DNA from: Mactromeris polynyma
Lineage: Eukaryota > Mollusca > Bivalvia > Venerida > Mactridae
Length of the DNA: 64,000 bases
Direction of reading: 5' to 3'
Assembly: GCA_032209605.1 (NCBI GenBank)
Contig: JASFXZ010000044.1
Span: forward strand, 2,914,001 to 2,978,000
Part shown: positions 1-13,000 of the stretch, piece after piece
How the letters are laid out: every line of letters starts with the position of its first letter
Numbering within the stretch: position 1 is the stretch's first letter
Notes under the pieces: generated by a model
The model's database searches: none
Seen by the model: the letters and a program-made list of their open reading frames with translations, nothing else
What the model was told of the DNA's origin: nothing
Position numbers and translations under genes: made by a program

Positions 1-933
1 TTTCTTAAAACTTTACTTCTGGGAAAATATATTTATAGAATACTAGTAAGTCAATGACATAGAAAGGACTGAATCAATCATTGATAAAAGCAATGAAATG
101 AACTAAAACTTTTTTATGTATACGCTACTATGACGTTAAAACTATGAATAATGGCGGCAACCCTAAGATTTAAACCGAGAGTTAGTTAAGGCAGTATTTT
201 TGGTACCCAGTAGTGAACCAGAATTCAAGGAATTGAAATTCGTCTAAATGTATTCTTAATACGGGTCTCTAAATGTGCAGATGTGTATAAAGGCAGTAAT
301 GCTGTTATTTAAACCAGCTGGCTTTATACATCAGATTCTGTACTATGCATGTATACATTTAAAAAAACGCACAAAACCGATTTTCTCAAGTTTTTAAAAC
401 TAACATAGGGATACTATAGAAATGAACTGCACACTGTATTATTCCATGTTTGTCATTGTAAATATTGGGTATTTTGATATAAAAATGCGTCAAAATGCAT
501 TAAAATGACGCTTTAGAAACATTTTGCTGGTCTACAATTGTGCATTTTTAAATGTACCGAGTATATATGTATGTTACCATGATATTAGCACGTTGCAGTG
601 GTTTTCTATAGTTGATAAATCTTCCAAACAGTAGTTACGTACAAGAAAAATATCAGATGGGTGCAACAGACATTATTGAATATTTGAATGGCCTGATAAT
701 GTACATCAATGATCTTATGCTTTATTTATTTGTTCGTTAAGATTACATACAGCATTTATGTCTGATGATAATACCATGCAAACGATACAAACTTTTATTC
801 TCTTCAATTTAATTATATTCAATAGCATTTTCGTAAATATCTGTATTAAAACAACTAGGTGTAACACATAGTATATGTAGTATCTGAAAATCAGGAGTTT
901 GTATCCCATCTTGGGAGAGTTTTGACCACATGA

Positions 934-1089
934 TATTGTCAAGAGTTCTCTCCCTTTATCCCATCTAGAGTTCTCTCCCTTTATTCCTTCTATAGTGTTT
1001 GTTTATGGTACCATATATACATATAATTTAGAAAGGATAAAGGGAGAGAACCATGGAAGACATAAAGGGGGATAACTCATGACAATCTC
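934..1089. mobile_element. Palindromic GTTCTCTCCC MITE copy
   Basis: TATTGTCAAGAGTTCTCTCC at the left is inverted at the right (GGGAGAGAAC...GACAATCTCC). AT-rich centre near 1010-1030. Confidence 0.65.
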
Positions 1090-1329
1090 CAATGGCTTGG
1101 ACTGTCAACTTCACAATCCGTAAAATTATTAATACAAGTTGTACACTAGTTTTTGCAAGTGAAATCTGCTTCATTATTTTTTATTTAATTTGTGTGAAGT
1201 AATTAAATATATCATAGTGGAAAAATAGATATAAAAAAGACAAAACTTCATGATGTGCAGACATGTGACCACACAATTTGTTGGTAAAAGCAATTTATTT
1301 GGAAATAGGGCTTTAAGTCGCACACATAC

Positions 1330-1552
1330 AGCCAGGTTGGTGCAGTGACATATCCAGCTGATATAGTTGAGGAACATGATTTTGGGCACAGGGGGCACCT
1401 TGGTAGAACCACCAACTTTCTGTAAGCGGGCAGAATAATTTCCTTGCATACAAATTCTACATACAAGATGGGATTTGAACCGTCAGCAGTGAGGAGGGGC
1501 CAGTGATTTGTAGTCAGCTTGTATGGTTACTTGGCCATTGTGTCCCCCGGGG
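1330..1552 (-). mobile_element. tRNA-derived SINE
   Basis: On the minus strand the head starts near 1552 with TGGCCAAGTAA (A-box-like) and has the B box GGTTCAAATCC near 1470. The body continues to about 1330. A related head lies near 32030. Confidence 0.55.
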
Positions 1553-1797
1553 TACAAAACATAATATAAGTAAACAACAAATATACAACAATAATGTATT
1601 TAATTTTATATAAATGTTTATTGACTGACAAAACTAAATCAAAATTAATTTAGATCACCAATATTATCACAAATACACCCAGATATACTAATAGGTACAC
1701 AGTAAATGATAGCATATGGATGAAAACGTCTAATATATCATACATTCTATTACATTATACATAAAAAATTACACATTTATAACATTGATGGGGTTAA

Positions 1798-1858
1798 AGT
1801 GAAACTAGCCTGTCTGCATATTGATAAAACACGCAGATCGACTTGTATTGCTGTCACT
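1798..1858. repeat. Foldback family C, copy 1
   Basis: AGTGAAACTAGCCTGTCTGC pairs with GCAGATCGACTTGTATTGCT and GTCACT. Confidence 0.55.
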
Positions 1859-2698
1859 CCTACGTTTATTTGTACATATTTCAATTCATTTATCAACAGA
1901 ATTCAAAACATCTACTAGCATCAGTCACAATTACAGGAACAGGAATAGTTCTAAATTGTCATCTTGGACAGTTAAAGATATATCTGGCCCATCTGAACAT
2001 AAAATATTTGAACGTGCTTCAACCTATGATGTTGTTGCTACATTGGCTAACACATCTTTAATATGAACAACTGAAATGCATTACCAATTCTTATTTTTTG
2101 TTTTATCATGTTAGAAACAGACAAAACTTGAAAAACGCCACAGCTTGTTAAAAACAACGGAAGTTTTTTTAATTTAAAGATATTAAAAACTTCTTTTCTC
2201 AATAAATACAGAGGATTAGTATATTTTTGTTAATCCATAGTTATTGATGTATTAACTATGTGAAATATATTTGCCATGTTTGTCAAGTTAAAAAATGAAC
2301 AAAAATATGAGCATAGTATTACTTTAAATATGTCTTTTAGACACTCACGGTTGTGAATCGAAATGCAAATACACAGAGGTATATTATATTTAAAATCAAG
2401 TGACTGATAAATAACAGACAAAAACAATTGTAAATATATATAAATGTGATGAATACTTTACTGAAAGATTGGAATTCAATGTCTTCAACTGCGATCAAGG
2501 GCCACAACTCTAATAACTTTTTGGCAGTATGTGGAGTGCAAAAACTATCTTTTTATGAGAATCAGTTTAACATATTATTTTTATAATTTAACATCAACAT
2601 GAAATTTACATAGATAAACAAATTGCGATTTACAAGTATTCAAAAATATATTTTGATACACTTGTTTATTTTCAATTGTTGCATGGACAGAAGCACCA

Positions 2699-2767
2699 TA
2701 AGTCTTTAGTGGTTAGCATAACGGACCGGCAATCCATAGATCCGGGTTCGAATCCCGGTAGCGCTTT
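2699..2767 (+). mobile_element. tRNA-derived SINE head or tRNA pseudogene
   Basis: Contains TTTAGTGGTTAGCATAAC, a perfect B box GGTTCGAATCC and a paired T arm (CCGGG/CCCGG). The acceptor ends do not pair and the anticodon loop lacks U33, so this is not a working tRNA. Confidence 0.6.
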
Positions 2768-3417
2768 TGACCGATTTTTCATGTTCCTCAAAACATGACT
2801 TTATTTAACACTTATCTGATACAGAAGAAATTAAATTCTTAAAATTGGAGATATTTAACAGCCTACAGGCCTTTTTTGTCCATTTTGGGAAATAGGCCCC
2901 AGATGAATTGGGAAAATTTGCATCGTAAAATTTGCCAATTTGGGAAAACAAAATTCGCTTCAACTGCAATTTTGGGAATTTTCGTATTTTGCAAATTGAT
3001 GATTGGTTGTTTCTTGAAGGGAAATGTTCGAGAGTTTAAATTTTGTCATGAAATTAACACAACAATATTTAACGAGCATCTATAATTGCGAATATAATGA
3101 TCTCGAAAAAAAATGGCGAAAATTTAATCTAATGCGAAAATTTCTGATTTTTACGGTATAGAATAAAACAAGTACTCAGTTCATTTCAACATGTTCACAA
3201 ACATTCTACCATAATAATGGAGAGATTATACAAATAGCTGTTCTGCTGTAATTACCCGTTTGTCATATAAATGTAAAAAGGGTTACCATGTGCCAGCAAT
3301 ACAAGAAAGACATGAAATATGTTATAGGTGTAATACAAAATAAAACATCATTTCAGAATTATGCCTGATTAAACATAGCCTAGATAACTTTCATACAATT
3401 GTGCAGTTTACAATTTA

Positions 3418-3567
3418 CAGTAAAACCTCACTCAAAATTAAGAACACAATTTTCGAGTCCGTTTTCACTGTTTTGCTCTTTATTCAACCTCAATATTAAG
3501 ACCACCTCAAATTAGAAGACCATTTTTCAAGGGTCCCCAGGGTGGTCTTATTACCGATGTTTTACCG
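3418..3567 (+). mobile_element. CAGTAAAACCTC MITE (pogo/Tigger-like ends)
   Basis: TA then CAGTAAAACCTCACTCAAAA, internal AAGACCACCTC words, and an inverted end GATGTTTTACCG followed by TA. The ends and TA flanks resemble Tc1/mariner pogo-type elements; no transposase is present. Confidence 0.65.
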
Positions 3568-4012
3568 TAATTAATAAAAAATCCTTTTCAAACGTAAAAC
3601 TATTAACAATGATAGAAAAAATAGTGCGCGGACCTGATATATAGCATTATATATTATTAGCCAAGTGCGTAAGGGATTTACAGATATTTAATTGACATAT
3701 CGAACTTTCGTGCTTTTTTCATCAAATAAATTTGTAATCATGTGACTATAATATAAATCTTTATGGGTAGGGAAATTAAGTATCCTAAGTTCAGATTCTT
3801 ATTTTGTTTCGATTTATGCCCGTTTATTAGAGGATTTACATTGTTTGTCTTTATAACACAAAAATGAACGAGGCTTTTAATGGAAATGAGTAAGCATATG
3901 CAAAGAACCTTTGTTAAAGGGGAACTATTTTGTGTTGCAAGGTTAGAGATGAATATGAGACCCAGTATCCAAACTGTGATAAATATGTTTCACTGCTAAT
4001 ACAGTAAATACA

Positions 4013-4183
4013 TAGAACTTCGTTCATTCGAATTCATCACGTTCGAAATTTTATTTCGAATAATACATGGTTTCGAATAGCCCATTTCAATTCTTGCGTA
4101 AGAAGATACATCGGGACGTGAATTTTATTTGGGATGATACCAAGTATTCAGATAAAAGGTGTCGAATAAGCGAGGTCTGACTG
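4013..4183 (+). mobile_element. Tigger-like MITE copy
   Basis: Internal GAATTCATCACGTTCGAAAT and right end AAGCGAGGTCTGACTG. The left end is degenerate. Confidence 0.55.
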
Positions 4184-5065
4184 TGCAATCATGACAGGTT
4201 TGCTTCCATTCAATGGTACTAACTCTACTAGAGGCTATATAATCATCCAGTTAAATATTTCAAACCTTTTTTTGTCAGTTAAGCAATACTTTATATAATC
4301 TAGACGAAGCTACATATAATGTACATGAACAATAATGCCGCTGGTTTGTCTTCCTAAACAATTTCATCTAATCGGTAATATCGTACCATCATAAAAGCGA
4401 TGCTCTCTCAAACTAGCTGTAGTGTCACGTCATAGACCATAAAAGGCTTCTTTGAAATTGATATTATGTCAAGACCCCCCCAGTACAGTCTACGTTACAA
4501 TGAATATCTATCTCATAAGAGCACTTTTTGAAAAAGTAAAATGTGGCCTCAGAGACTGAAATTATAAATCTACGCTTGGAGCTAGTCACAAATTCAAACG
4601 TCGCCTCTGATTGGTTGAATTTGAATGCAATCTTAAATTTGACCAATGAGAAGGCTGTTCTCTCAGGTTTACATCATTGATTACAGTAAATGCTTTGGAA
4701 ACAATCCTCTCACATTTTTCAAGTCTTTCTTCAAACTTGAAATAAAGTAAATCTTGCTTTGAGCCAATAAACCCAGAAAGTAGTCCCTTATTGCAAAACG
4801 GTGTCAGACATATTTGATACTTTCAAGTTAACTTTGTCTACATACATGTATAGTATACTGAAGAATACTTGTATTCTACCTCTAAACTACAAAACAATAA
4901 ATCTTACCATATTTTTTTTAAATATTTTTATTTTAGAATATCAGGAGTGCTTTGAAGATGATATATATCTATAAATGCTTCACCCATTGCCGTGTCTGGT
5001 TCCAATAAATGTTCATCTTGAGAATGTTCTAGAAAGTGCCAAATTTCCTGGTACTAAGTATCAGT

Positions 5066-5306
5066 TGGGCCATTATTAAAAATAAGACCATTCTTAAAAA
5101 ATGTTTGTTTGGCATAACTCTACCTACCTATGAAAATGGTCCCTACTCAAAGAATTTTTTGAGAGAGAAATAACTTAATTAATCAGCTTAATAGTAAACA
5201 CTAGTATGACCATAAAAATTATAAATAAAAAATTAACTACCTATCTACCCACCTAAATTTTGCTAGGTAGAGTTATGCCAAACAAACAATTTTTAAGAAT
5301 GGCCGT
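5066..5306. mobile_element. Inverted-repeat MITE, ~41-bp arms
   Basis: GTTTGTTTGGCATAACTCTA at the left matches TAGAGTTATGCCAAACAAAC at the right, extended by AAGACCATTCTTAAAAA and TTTTTAAGAATGGCC. A weaker relative is at about 34065-34215. Confidence 0.75.
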
Positions 5307-5849
5307 ATAATGAATTTTTGCATGTATGTAACACTTCCTGTTTCCAGCCATTTTTATAGCGGCTATTTGGTCATACTCCACATGACAAAATATCGCTTTC
5401 TTCCTGAACGAATATGAGAATTTTCAAGTGAATTTTCATAGTGAAAAAAACCCAATGTCTAGGTATAGCTTAGCAGGGGATATTTCATTGTGTGCATCAT
5501 GCCCCGACTTCAATACCTCACTTTACACATCAACTCTCAAACATGGATTTCTTATGTGTTTGTATCTGTGTATAATAAATCTTTCATCAACATCTAACAT
5601 GGAATAATGTTGCTGTCTGATCCCCCTGTCCAATGAATACTTGTTTGTTCTAGTGGAATATTACACCATCAGCAATCCATCCGACAGTATTACACTTGTG
5701 GTCGTGAATTGACACCCCTTAATGGCATACCAGTAGGTATAACAATGAACTTTCCAAAACCAATGGCTGAGGTAAAACTACTGTTACTTAGTTTTATATC
5801 AAAAACAAAGAATTTCCCCAAAAGTCATATCAAGCTATCAACCTTCCAT

Positions 5850-7070
5850 TTACGTAGAAGAAGGAATTACACTTGCTTTAATTACAAGTGTGTCATTTCT
5901 AACGTAAGTCGACCCGTCGATCACACTAAGGGGTAGAAATTCCATGTAACCAAAGCCTTTGTGATTTCGCGTGCTAGTTGGCCTTTGAAATGCTGCTAAA
6001 TTAGGTTTCGACAAGAGGGTTTCTGAAATATCATTCCGTAGTTCACAGATTGGGTTTTGATCAATTACTGTAAGAATTATCCGACCGTTAAATGGCCATT
6101 CTAAAAGTTCATCATAGTCTCCCTGCATAAAATGAATAAATAACGACAAATGTGTGCCCCTTGCCGAGTCCACACCATTAAGGTTTACACGAATACACAA
6201 TTTATATCCATAGTAACAGGAATAAAATGAGTTGCTATGTACTGCAGTAATTTCCCCTCTTTCAGCATCTCTTCGTAACTTGAAATAATTCTTGATTTTC
6301 CACAAGTAAACCCCATTTCCGCAGCGTCCTTCGAAATCCTGAACTGTACTCTCCAAATTTTTCACTTTCATCCTTAGGTCTCTTATTACTTTATCCTGAA
6401 ACTCATTCTGATGTTTCAAATCAAACAAACCTTGATCATGTCTCGCCAAACTCTCATCTTGTAAATCGTTTTGACTCTTGATTGATCTCAGTTCGTTTAC
6501 AGTCATCGAGACTGGAGGCATTTCCTGATCTTCCCTGTTATAAGGCTCACTAAAAAAACTTAACTTCTGTGACTGAGTACGGTTGGTGTTGGTCCGTTCA
6601 CTGTCTGTCCCTTCTTGTTCCTCAACTGTGGTTGGATGAGCAACAGCCAGTCCTTGTTGTTGGTTAGCTGGCATTTGCATGGCTTGTGTTATAATGTTCC
6701 TTCCTGCTTGAGTGTATACATCACTTGCATGTTCACTATCCATACTTCCTTGTATTGGTACACTTGTGTTTACTTCATTGTTATGTAAAGCATTTACATC
6801 ATTTGGTGTCATATTAAAGTGTTGAAAGATTCTTTGCAAAAAGTTCATGCTGTCTTTGGGGTTCATGAAATATGATGGGAAACTAGTTGCCCCTGACCCT
6901 GTGGCCCCTTCTGTAGGCTGGTACCCAAGTGAGGAAGGGCCTTGAACAGACTGCTGACTTGTAGGATCAATTCTTAATGCAGTACATATTGATATAAGAC
7001 TTCTGTTTATTAGAGACATATGATAAATTAACTTCGTACGTTCGTGGTCCTCCATTTGTCCCCGTTGAGC
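5850..7070 (-). CDS. TRAF6: TRAF6 coding exon 6 (linker, coiled coil, MATH domain)
   Basis: Codes for residues 293-698 and the TAA stop (5852-5850). It contains the last zinc-finger histidines, a linker of roughly 170 residues rich in Gln, Ser, Thr and Asn, a heptad-like stretch (ELRSIKSQNDLQ... to ...VKNLESTVQDFE), and the complete MATH/TRAF-C domain starting at CGNGVYLWKI. The acceptor ATTATTCAG precedes 7070. In the TRAF family the MATH domain binds short receptor peptides and the coiled coil trimerises the protein. Confidence 0.95.
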   Translation of the reverse strand, partial: AQRGQMEDHERTKLIYHMSLINRSLISICTALRIDPTSQQSVQGPSSLGYQPTEGATGSGATSFPSYFMNPKDSMNFLQRIFQHFNMTPNDVNALHNNEVNTSVPIQGSMDSEHASDVYTQAGRNIITQAMQMPANQQQGLAVAHPTTVEEQEGTDSERTNTNRTQSQKLSFFSEPYNREDQEMPPVSMTVNELRSIKSQNDLQDESLARHDQGLFDLKHQNEFQDKVIRDLRMKVKNLESTVQDFEGRCGNGVYLWKIKNYFKLRRDAERGEITAVHSNSFYSCYYGYKLCIRVNLNGVDSARGTHLSLFIHFMQGDYDELLEWPFNGRIILTVIDQNPICELRNDISETLLSKPNLAAFQRPTSTRNHKGFGYMEFLPLSVIDGSTYVRNDTLVIKASVIPSST

Positions 7071-10000
7071 CTGAATAATTGGTGAAATATAACATTAATC
7101 ATAATACAAAGGTACTAGGTTAATCAAACATTTCATTTTAAGAAACAACAAACTTTCCCACATTGAGAGTCGGGCTAAAATGAAAAACTTTCTGACAATG
7201 AGGGTCCTGGCAAAACTACTGTAAAAAGGTTTTACAAACACGAAGAACTTTCCCACATTGAGGGTTGATGCAAAACTACTGTAACAAGGTTTTACAAACA
7301 CGAAGAACTTTCCCACATTGAGGGTTGATGCAAAACTACTGTAACAAGGTTTTACAAAAACAAAGAACTTTCCCACATTGAGGGCTAATGCAAAACTACT
7401 GTAACAAGGTTTTGATACAGCAGCAGATACAACAGCTTTGCATAAACCATCAACATGAGCAACAAGGAGAGGACTACTGACTTGAGATATATTACAGTCG
7501 GATCTCGTTTATTTGAATTCATCGGGTCCGAAAGTTGATTTCGGATAATACATGGTTTCGAATAGTCCATTTCAATTCGGAGTGCATTGGTTTTGAATAG
7601 CCCATTTTAATTCGGAGTGATAAAAAGATACATCGAGACCTGGTGTCTACTTAGGATGAGCCCAAGTATTTGGATAGACGGTTGTCGAAAGAACTTTCAA
7701 TCAAACTTTTATACTGTACAAACCATACAAAGTTGAAATTTAAATGCAAACACTGCAGAAGTTTCAATACCTTGCACAAATATATGTTCGAAATAGTTTC
7801 CACATTACTTTGGCAACAACACCAAAAAATCGTTTTTGTAATTAATGTTACCATGGTTACGAAACTTACCTCATATCCACATCCTAATAAATGATACTGA
7901 CATCTTGTTATTGTTTTCGTACATTCGGAATTCAAATGTTGTGATAACTGTAAAAATTCACAAACAATTCAAAATATAAGAATATGTTGAAATATTTCAA
8001 AGCATTAATGAGACTGGATCTTTAGTATTTGTATGAGTGCAATCACTGACATTTAAACCATGGGTTGGAAACTGGCTGATATTGGTGAAACGATAACAAG
8101 AAATAATCTATCCACAATCTTAACGCGTGCTCTGTAGGTATCGTGAATTTCCGTCAACTTTATCAAATGGCGATAGTCGGCAATCGCTCATCATTGAACC
8201 AAGAAATATATAGCTGTTGTACAAATGTTGATATCAGAGGATCAAAATGTCAACTCCCGAAACAAGAAGGCGGACGTCGCAAATTTTTTATCGCCGATTT
8301 GATCTCAGAAGAAATCTCGCTTCTCCCGAAAGTTCAATCAAATCTACATAGACATAGCAGGAAGATTTCTATTCATGGTTTATATGTCCGTGGTGCAATC
8401 AAGAGGCCATCTGCTTTAATTACCAAGTTGTAGCATCACAATACAATGTAACAAGAGGCCAAAACAGAACAAGGTAGATGAATACACAATAAAGTGTGAA
8501 AAATGCAATCTGGAGATCAGGCACTTTAAATACTTAGTCGAAGTTCTACTATGGCAGGAAGTCCACAAACTACATGGTGGAAGAATATAATTGTTGTACA
8601 TTTACTAATATTGCTAAACGTTTGTATCAATTGGTCGATTTGTGCCATAAAGCCATATTAGGAGATTTCAACAGGACAATATTGCATTCTGTGATTTCAC
8701 TGAAGGAAAATTATTTACATACAAGGAAATTAATGCAAAATGGAATTGAAACATTCATAAATTATGATTTTTTTCAGTACATGATTATAGAACGAATTAC
8801 CTGACTCTACTGAGGATATCCTTACTATAATTATGTGTTCGCAGTAAGAGACATAAAAATAACCCAATCAGCATGACACAGCAGATTTAAAAGCACAAAC
8901 TAAAACCCCCTAATGATTTAGCACTGCGGAAAAAAATCCAACATTTGAACAATGCTTAAACATTGAAGTTGACTTTTACATACCTGGGCTCTTCTCAACT
9001 GATGTTCACATGATGGACAGTTGATTGTAGACTGTGGACAAACATCGCCATGCTCCTGAAAACAAAGACTTTAATATAATCAAGGTATCGAATATTAGTA
9101 GAAGGATACACAATAATCACACGCCAGGGCCCGTATTCACAAACGTTTTAAGACTGAATCTCAGACTTAGACTTTAAAATTGCAAAAATTAAATTTTCAA
9201 GCATTTTGATTTCATTATATTTAAACATATAAAGTTTTGCCTGAATATTTTGTGTTACTCACTCTACACTTTTGCCATGTTTTATCAAAATATATTGTGT
9301 AACAATAACGGGCAAATGAAAATTTACCATTTTAAAGTCTAAGTCTGAGATTCAGTCTTAAAACATTTGTGAATACGGACCCTGAAAGGATTTAAGATAA
9401 TAAAACTGTTCAGACTCCTCCTTCAATAACTCATATGAACATCTGACTGGACATCAAATGGTAAAAAAAATATTTACAATCACCTGGATGACTCGGAAGA
9501 AAATCTTTTCAGAGACACAGATGAAATGGCTAAAGAATTGATAAAAATCTTTTCAAAAATTCAAAGAATTATTAAGCTTTTCAAGGAATTGGATGAAAAC
9601 TTCTATAAATAGACTGAGTTGAAAAAGTTTTAAAAAACCCAAGGACCCAGACCAGTCTGTCACTCCATTATTACAATCATTCAAGACAACTGTTTAATCT
9701 TTCAGCTTCAATCATCAATTTATTTAAAAGCTTTAAACTAAAAGAGAAAATACATTTTTCAAATGATTCCTATTAACTACCGGCGGTTCGTTATATAACA
9801 TCTAAATAGCAGTTCAGCATGTATGATAGTGTTTGCTTAAAATACAGTGGAGAAATTGACGTCATATTGCCGGCTCCTTGTGGAAGGGTAAGTTAGTACT
9901 GGTTAGATTTCAGTCCAGGAAAATAGCTTTTTTATAGCTCTTCCACGCACCTGCATTTTATCACAGACATATAAACCATGGATTCGAAAAAGGCTGATAT

Positions 10001-13000
10001 CAATGAAACGTTAAGGAGAAATAATTTACCCACAATCCTTAGCACGCAATTTATCCACAATCCTTAGCACGCAATTTACCCACAATCCTTAGCACGCAAT
10101 TTACCCACAATCCTTAGTCACGCTTAAGGTAGGTATCAAAGATTTGAATAAAAATTTCATCCGATTAAATGATGCTCGTTCAGTCTTACAATTCAGTAGT
10201 GAACAAAAAAATGCATACAAGCAAACAACAAGATAAACAGGGAATATATTAATATCATCAAGAAATATATAGCTGTTGTAAACATGACGATTACTGCTGT
10301 TCAAAATGTCAAATCATATCTCGATTCAGAAACAAGATGGCGGAAATTTTTTTACCGCTAATCAGAACACCTCTCTCATTATTGCGGATCGTTTTAACAG
10401 AATTGTACAAGGTGTTCTGATCGTTTGATCTCGGAAGAAAATCTCACTGCTACCGAGAGTTCAAACCAGTCAAAATACATATTCCAGCCTGTTTCGAATC
10501 CATGGTTTATATGTCCGTGGTTTTAATGTGTATAAGAATTTAAAGAAATTTACAATGAAACTCGATCCCCTACGTGTCCCGAACAACTGTGCCAGAGGTA
10601 CCGGATACAAGCAATTTATAAGCATGGCCTAAACAGATTGTTTAATGTACAGTGCAACAGCAATATTAATCAGCCGCATCAAACAAAGGTATGCAACAAA
10701 CTATGCACAGAGTATCAGATAAGAACAACCAATATATGTACTTGTGTTTACATTCCAAACCAAATTCGATTGAATCATGAATACAATTGGTTTTTATATT
10801 TGTTCTATCATTGGCCTGCTTATCCGACTTGAAATCATTTCCTGATTTCTGAAGTGGCGTAGCTATTTGTTAATAATTGTTGAGCCATTTCATGGAAACC
10901 CAAACATTTCATACAAATGTTTCCTCCCATTAACTATATTTTTAACATCACCGACGGTCGAGTGAGTGCATGCAAAACTTCCTGCTTAAGGTTTATAGCT
11001 TGTTTCAAAAACATAATTCTAAGTTTTCCGTTCAATGCCCGTTCACAGAGAGATGGCTCTACAATGTTTTTCTACAGCAGTTATTGTACAACAGACCTCT
11101 ATGTCTCTTTTCACTTATTTCAAAAATGCATTTCAATATGGCAAATTAAATTCTTCTGAAAATCGAATTAATGATGTATCTGACTCAACTGAACATAGAA
11201 TTTTTGAATGGGCGTTATCCGGTATTGTCCTTGTACCGCCTTAGATGTTGTTAAAACGAACAATTGTAATGCGTAACCATGGATATATAAACCATGCATT
11301 GGAAATGTCCTACTATGTGTGTTTAGATTTGTTTGAACTCTCACGAGTGGCGAAATTTTCTTCTGAGATCAAACCACAATAAAAATTTTGTTTCTGACTC
11401 GAGAGAAGTCTACATTTTGATCAACCGTAATCGTCATAATATAAGATTTCTTAAGTCTTAATTATTACATTTTTTAATTACGACATTTAGACAATTAAGA
11501 ATAATCAATAGGTTATTACAGACATTTAAGTGCTTATCAACAGAGCCAGCACCAGACAGAATTGAATGTAGATTGCTGACTACGGTATCATAGATCGATA
11601 AAGTGACGGAAATTCATGTTAATTGCCAAGCGCATGTAAAGGATTGTGGGTAAAACAATTATTGTTATCGTTTCACTGGTATTAGCCTATTTCCAATCCA
11701 TGATTTATATGTTAAAAAAACCTTGTTACTAAACAATCAGAAAAAAAACGTTTTCATTTTTAATGATATTACTAACTTCTTTTTCAACAAATATAGATGG
11801 ATATAATTATAAGTTTATTCTTTGTAAGTGCATATATACTGGTATTGATGTTTTAACTATATGAAATATGTTGTTCATGTTTGTTTAGTTAAACAAATGA
11901 ACAAAAAAAGTAGCGTAATATTACAATGTACTTCAAGTTCAAATTGAAGTCAATAACCAGCTACATGCCCAAAAATAATTGCAAAGGTAAAAATCAGTAG
12001 ATTTTGCAAAATAAAGTATTGGTGACTTGAACATACTTCACAGTATAAGCGGCAGTCAGTAGACCTATCCACAGGAGATTGTCGAGAGTTCTTTCCCTTT
12101 ATCCCTTCTAGAGTTCTCTCCTACATGTATGTACATGTACTATAGAAGGGATAAAGGGAGAGAACTTGTGACAATCTCCAGTGGACCGCCCCATTCTTCC
12201 TGCATTCCAAACACTACTAAACAAACAATCTATTACTTCTTGTCATAAAAGAGAGGCGCTTCCTTGAAGTGTTTATTGTTAGTCCAAAGATCATAGATAA
12301 TATGCCATAGATTTCAACTTACAACCTCCATTTGTGTGGTTACAGGTTGTATACTGACAAGCTAACCAGACACTTTTTTCAATGACAAGGAAGTACAGTA
12401 CTTTAAATGCGAAAAATAGCCTTTATTAGCGCCGAATTTCGAGCACACAGCAAATAATAAAATTAGATTTTTGACGGAGGTGCGAGCGGTTAAAAAAAAA
12501 AATTTCTACTCTTGCATTTGAAAGTAGCGGTAAATCCGACGAACTACAAATCAATTTGGTGTGGCCTTACAACAGCTTTACATCAAATCCACGATATATT
12601 ATTTACGGAATAAAATCTTTACTTTTCCGTTTAAAACTTCCTGATTTACATTGTATTTATAATGATCAAGTATGAGGTAACTTTAATCCTCAGCTTCTAT
12701 CAGACACCCAGCTCTCAGTTCGTTCATCCAGTTAGAAATATTCAAATACTGTAAACGTTGTGAACATTTCGTGCTATTTAATTTTAACTGAATTCACATT
12801 AAGGTAGCATTACATTTTTTTCCTTTCTACTATGGTAGTTTCAAACCACCTAAATTGCAGTTCATTTTACTGACAGATTATCTGTTGGATTGATAGTGAT
12901 ACAGTAAAACCTCACTTAAAGACCACCTCAATAATATGACCCCTTCAATAATATGACCCCTTCAATAATATGACCCCTTCAATAATATGACCCCTTCAAT

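Larger units (their letters stand above)
1..5849. other. Intergenic, downstream of TRAF6: repeats only
   Basis: AT-rich. Holds the MITEs and SINEs listed separately; 1-930, 1560-1790 and 1870-2690 show nothing recognisable. A CCAATCAG/GATTGGT-type diverged repeat lies near 4540-4660. Short open frames here lack any family signature. Confidence 0.6.

Noticed and set aside
2699..2767. Functional tRNA gene
   Set aside because: The B box and T arm are good, but the acceptor ends do not pair and position 33 is not U; better explained as a SINE head.
8143..8433. 96-codon plus-strand frame
   Set aside because: Lies within a MITE (8049-8393), whose other copies do not keep the frame.
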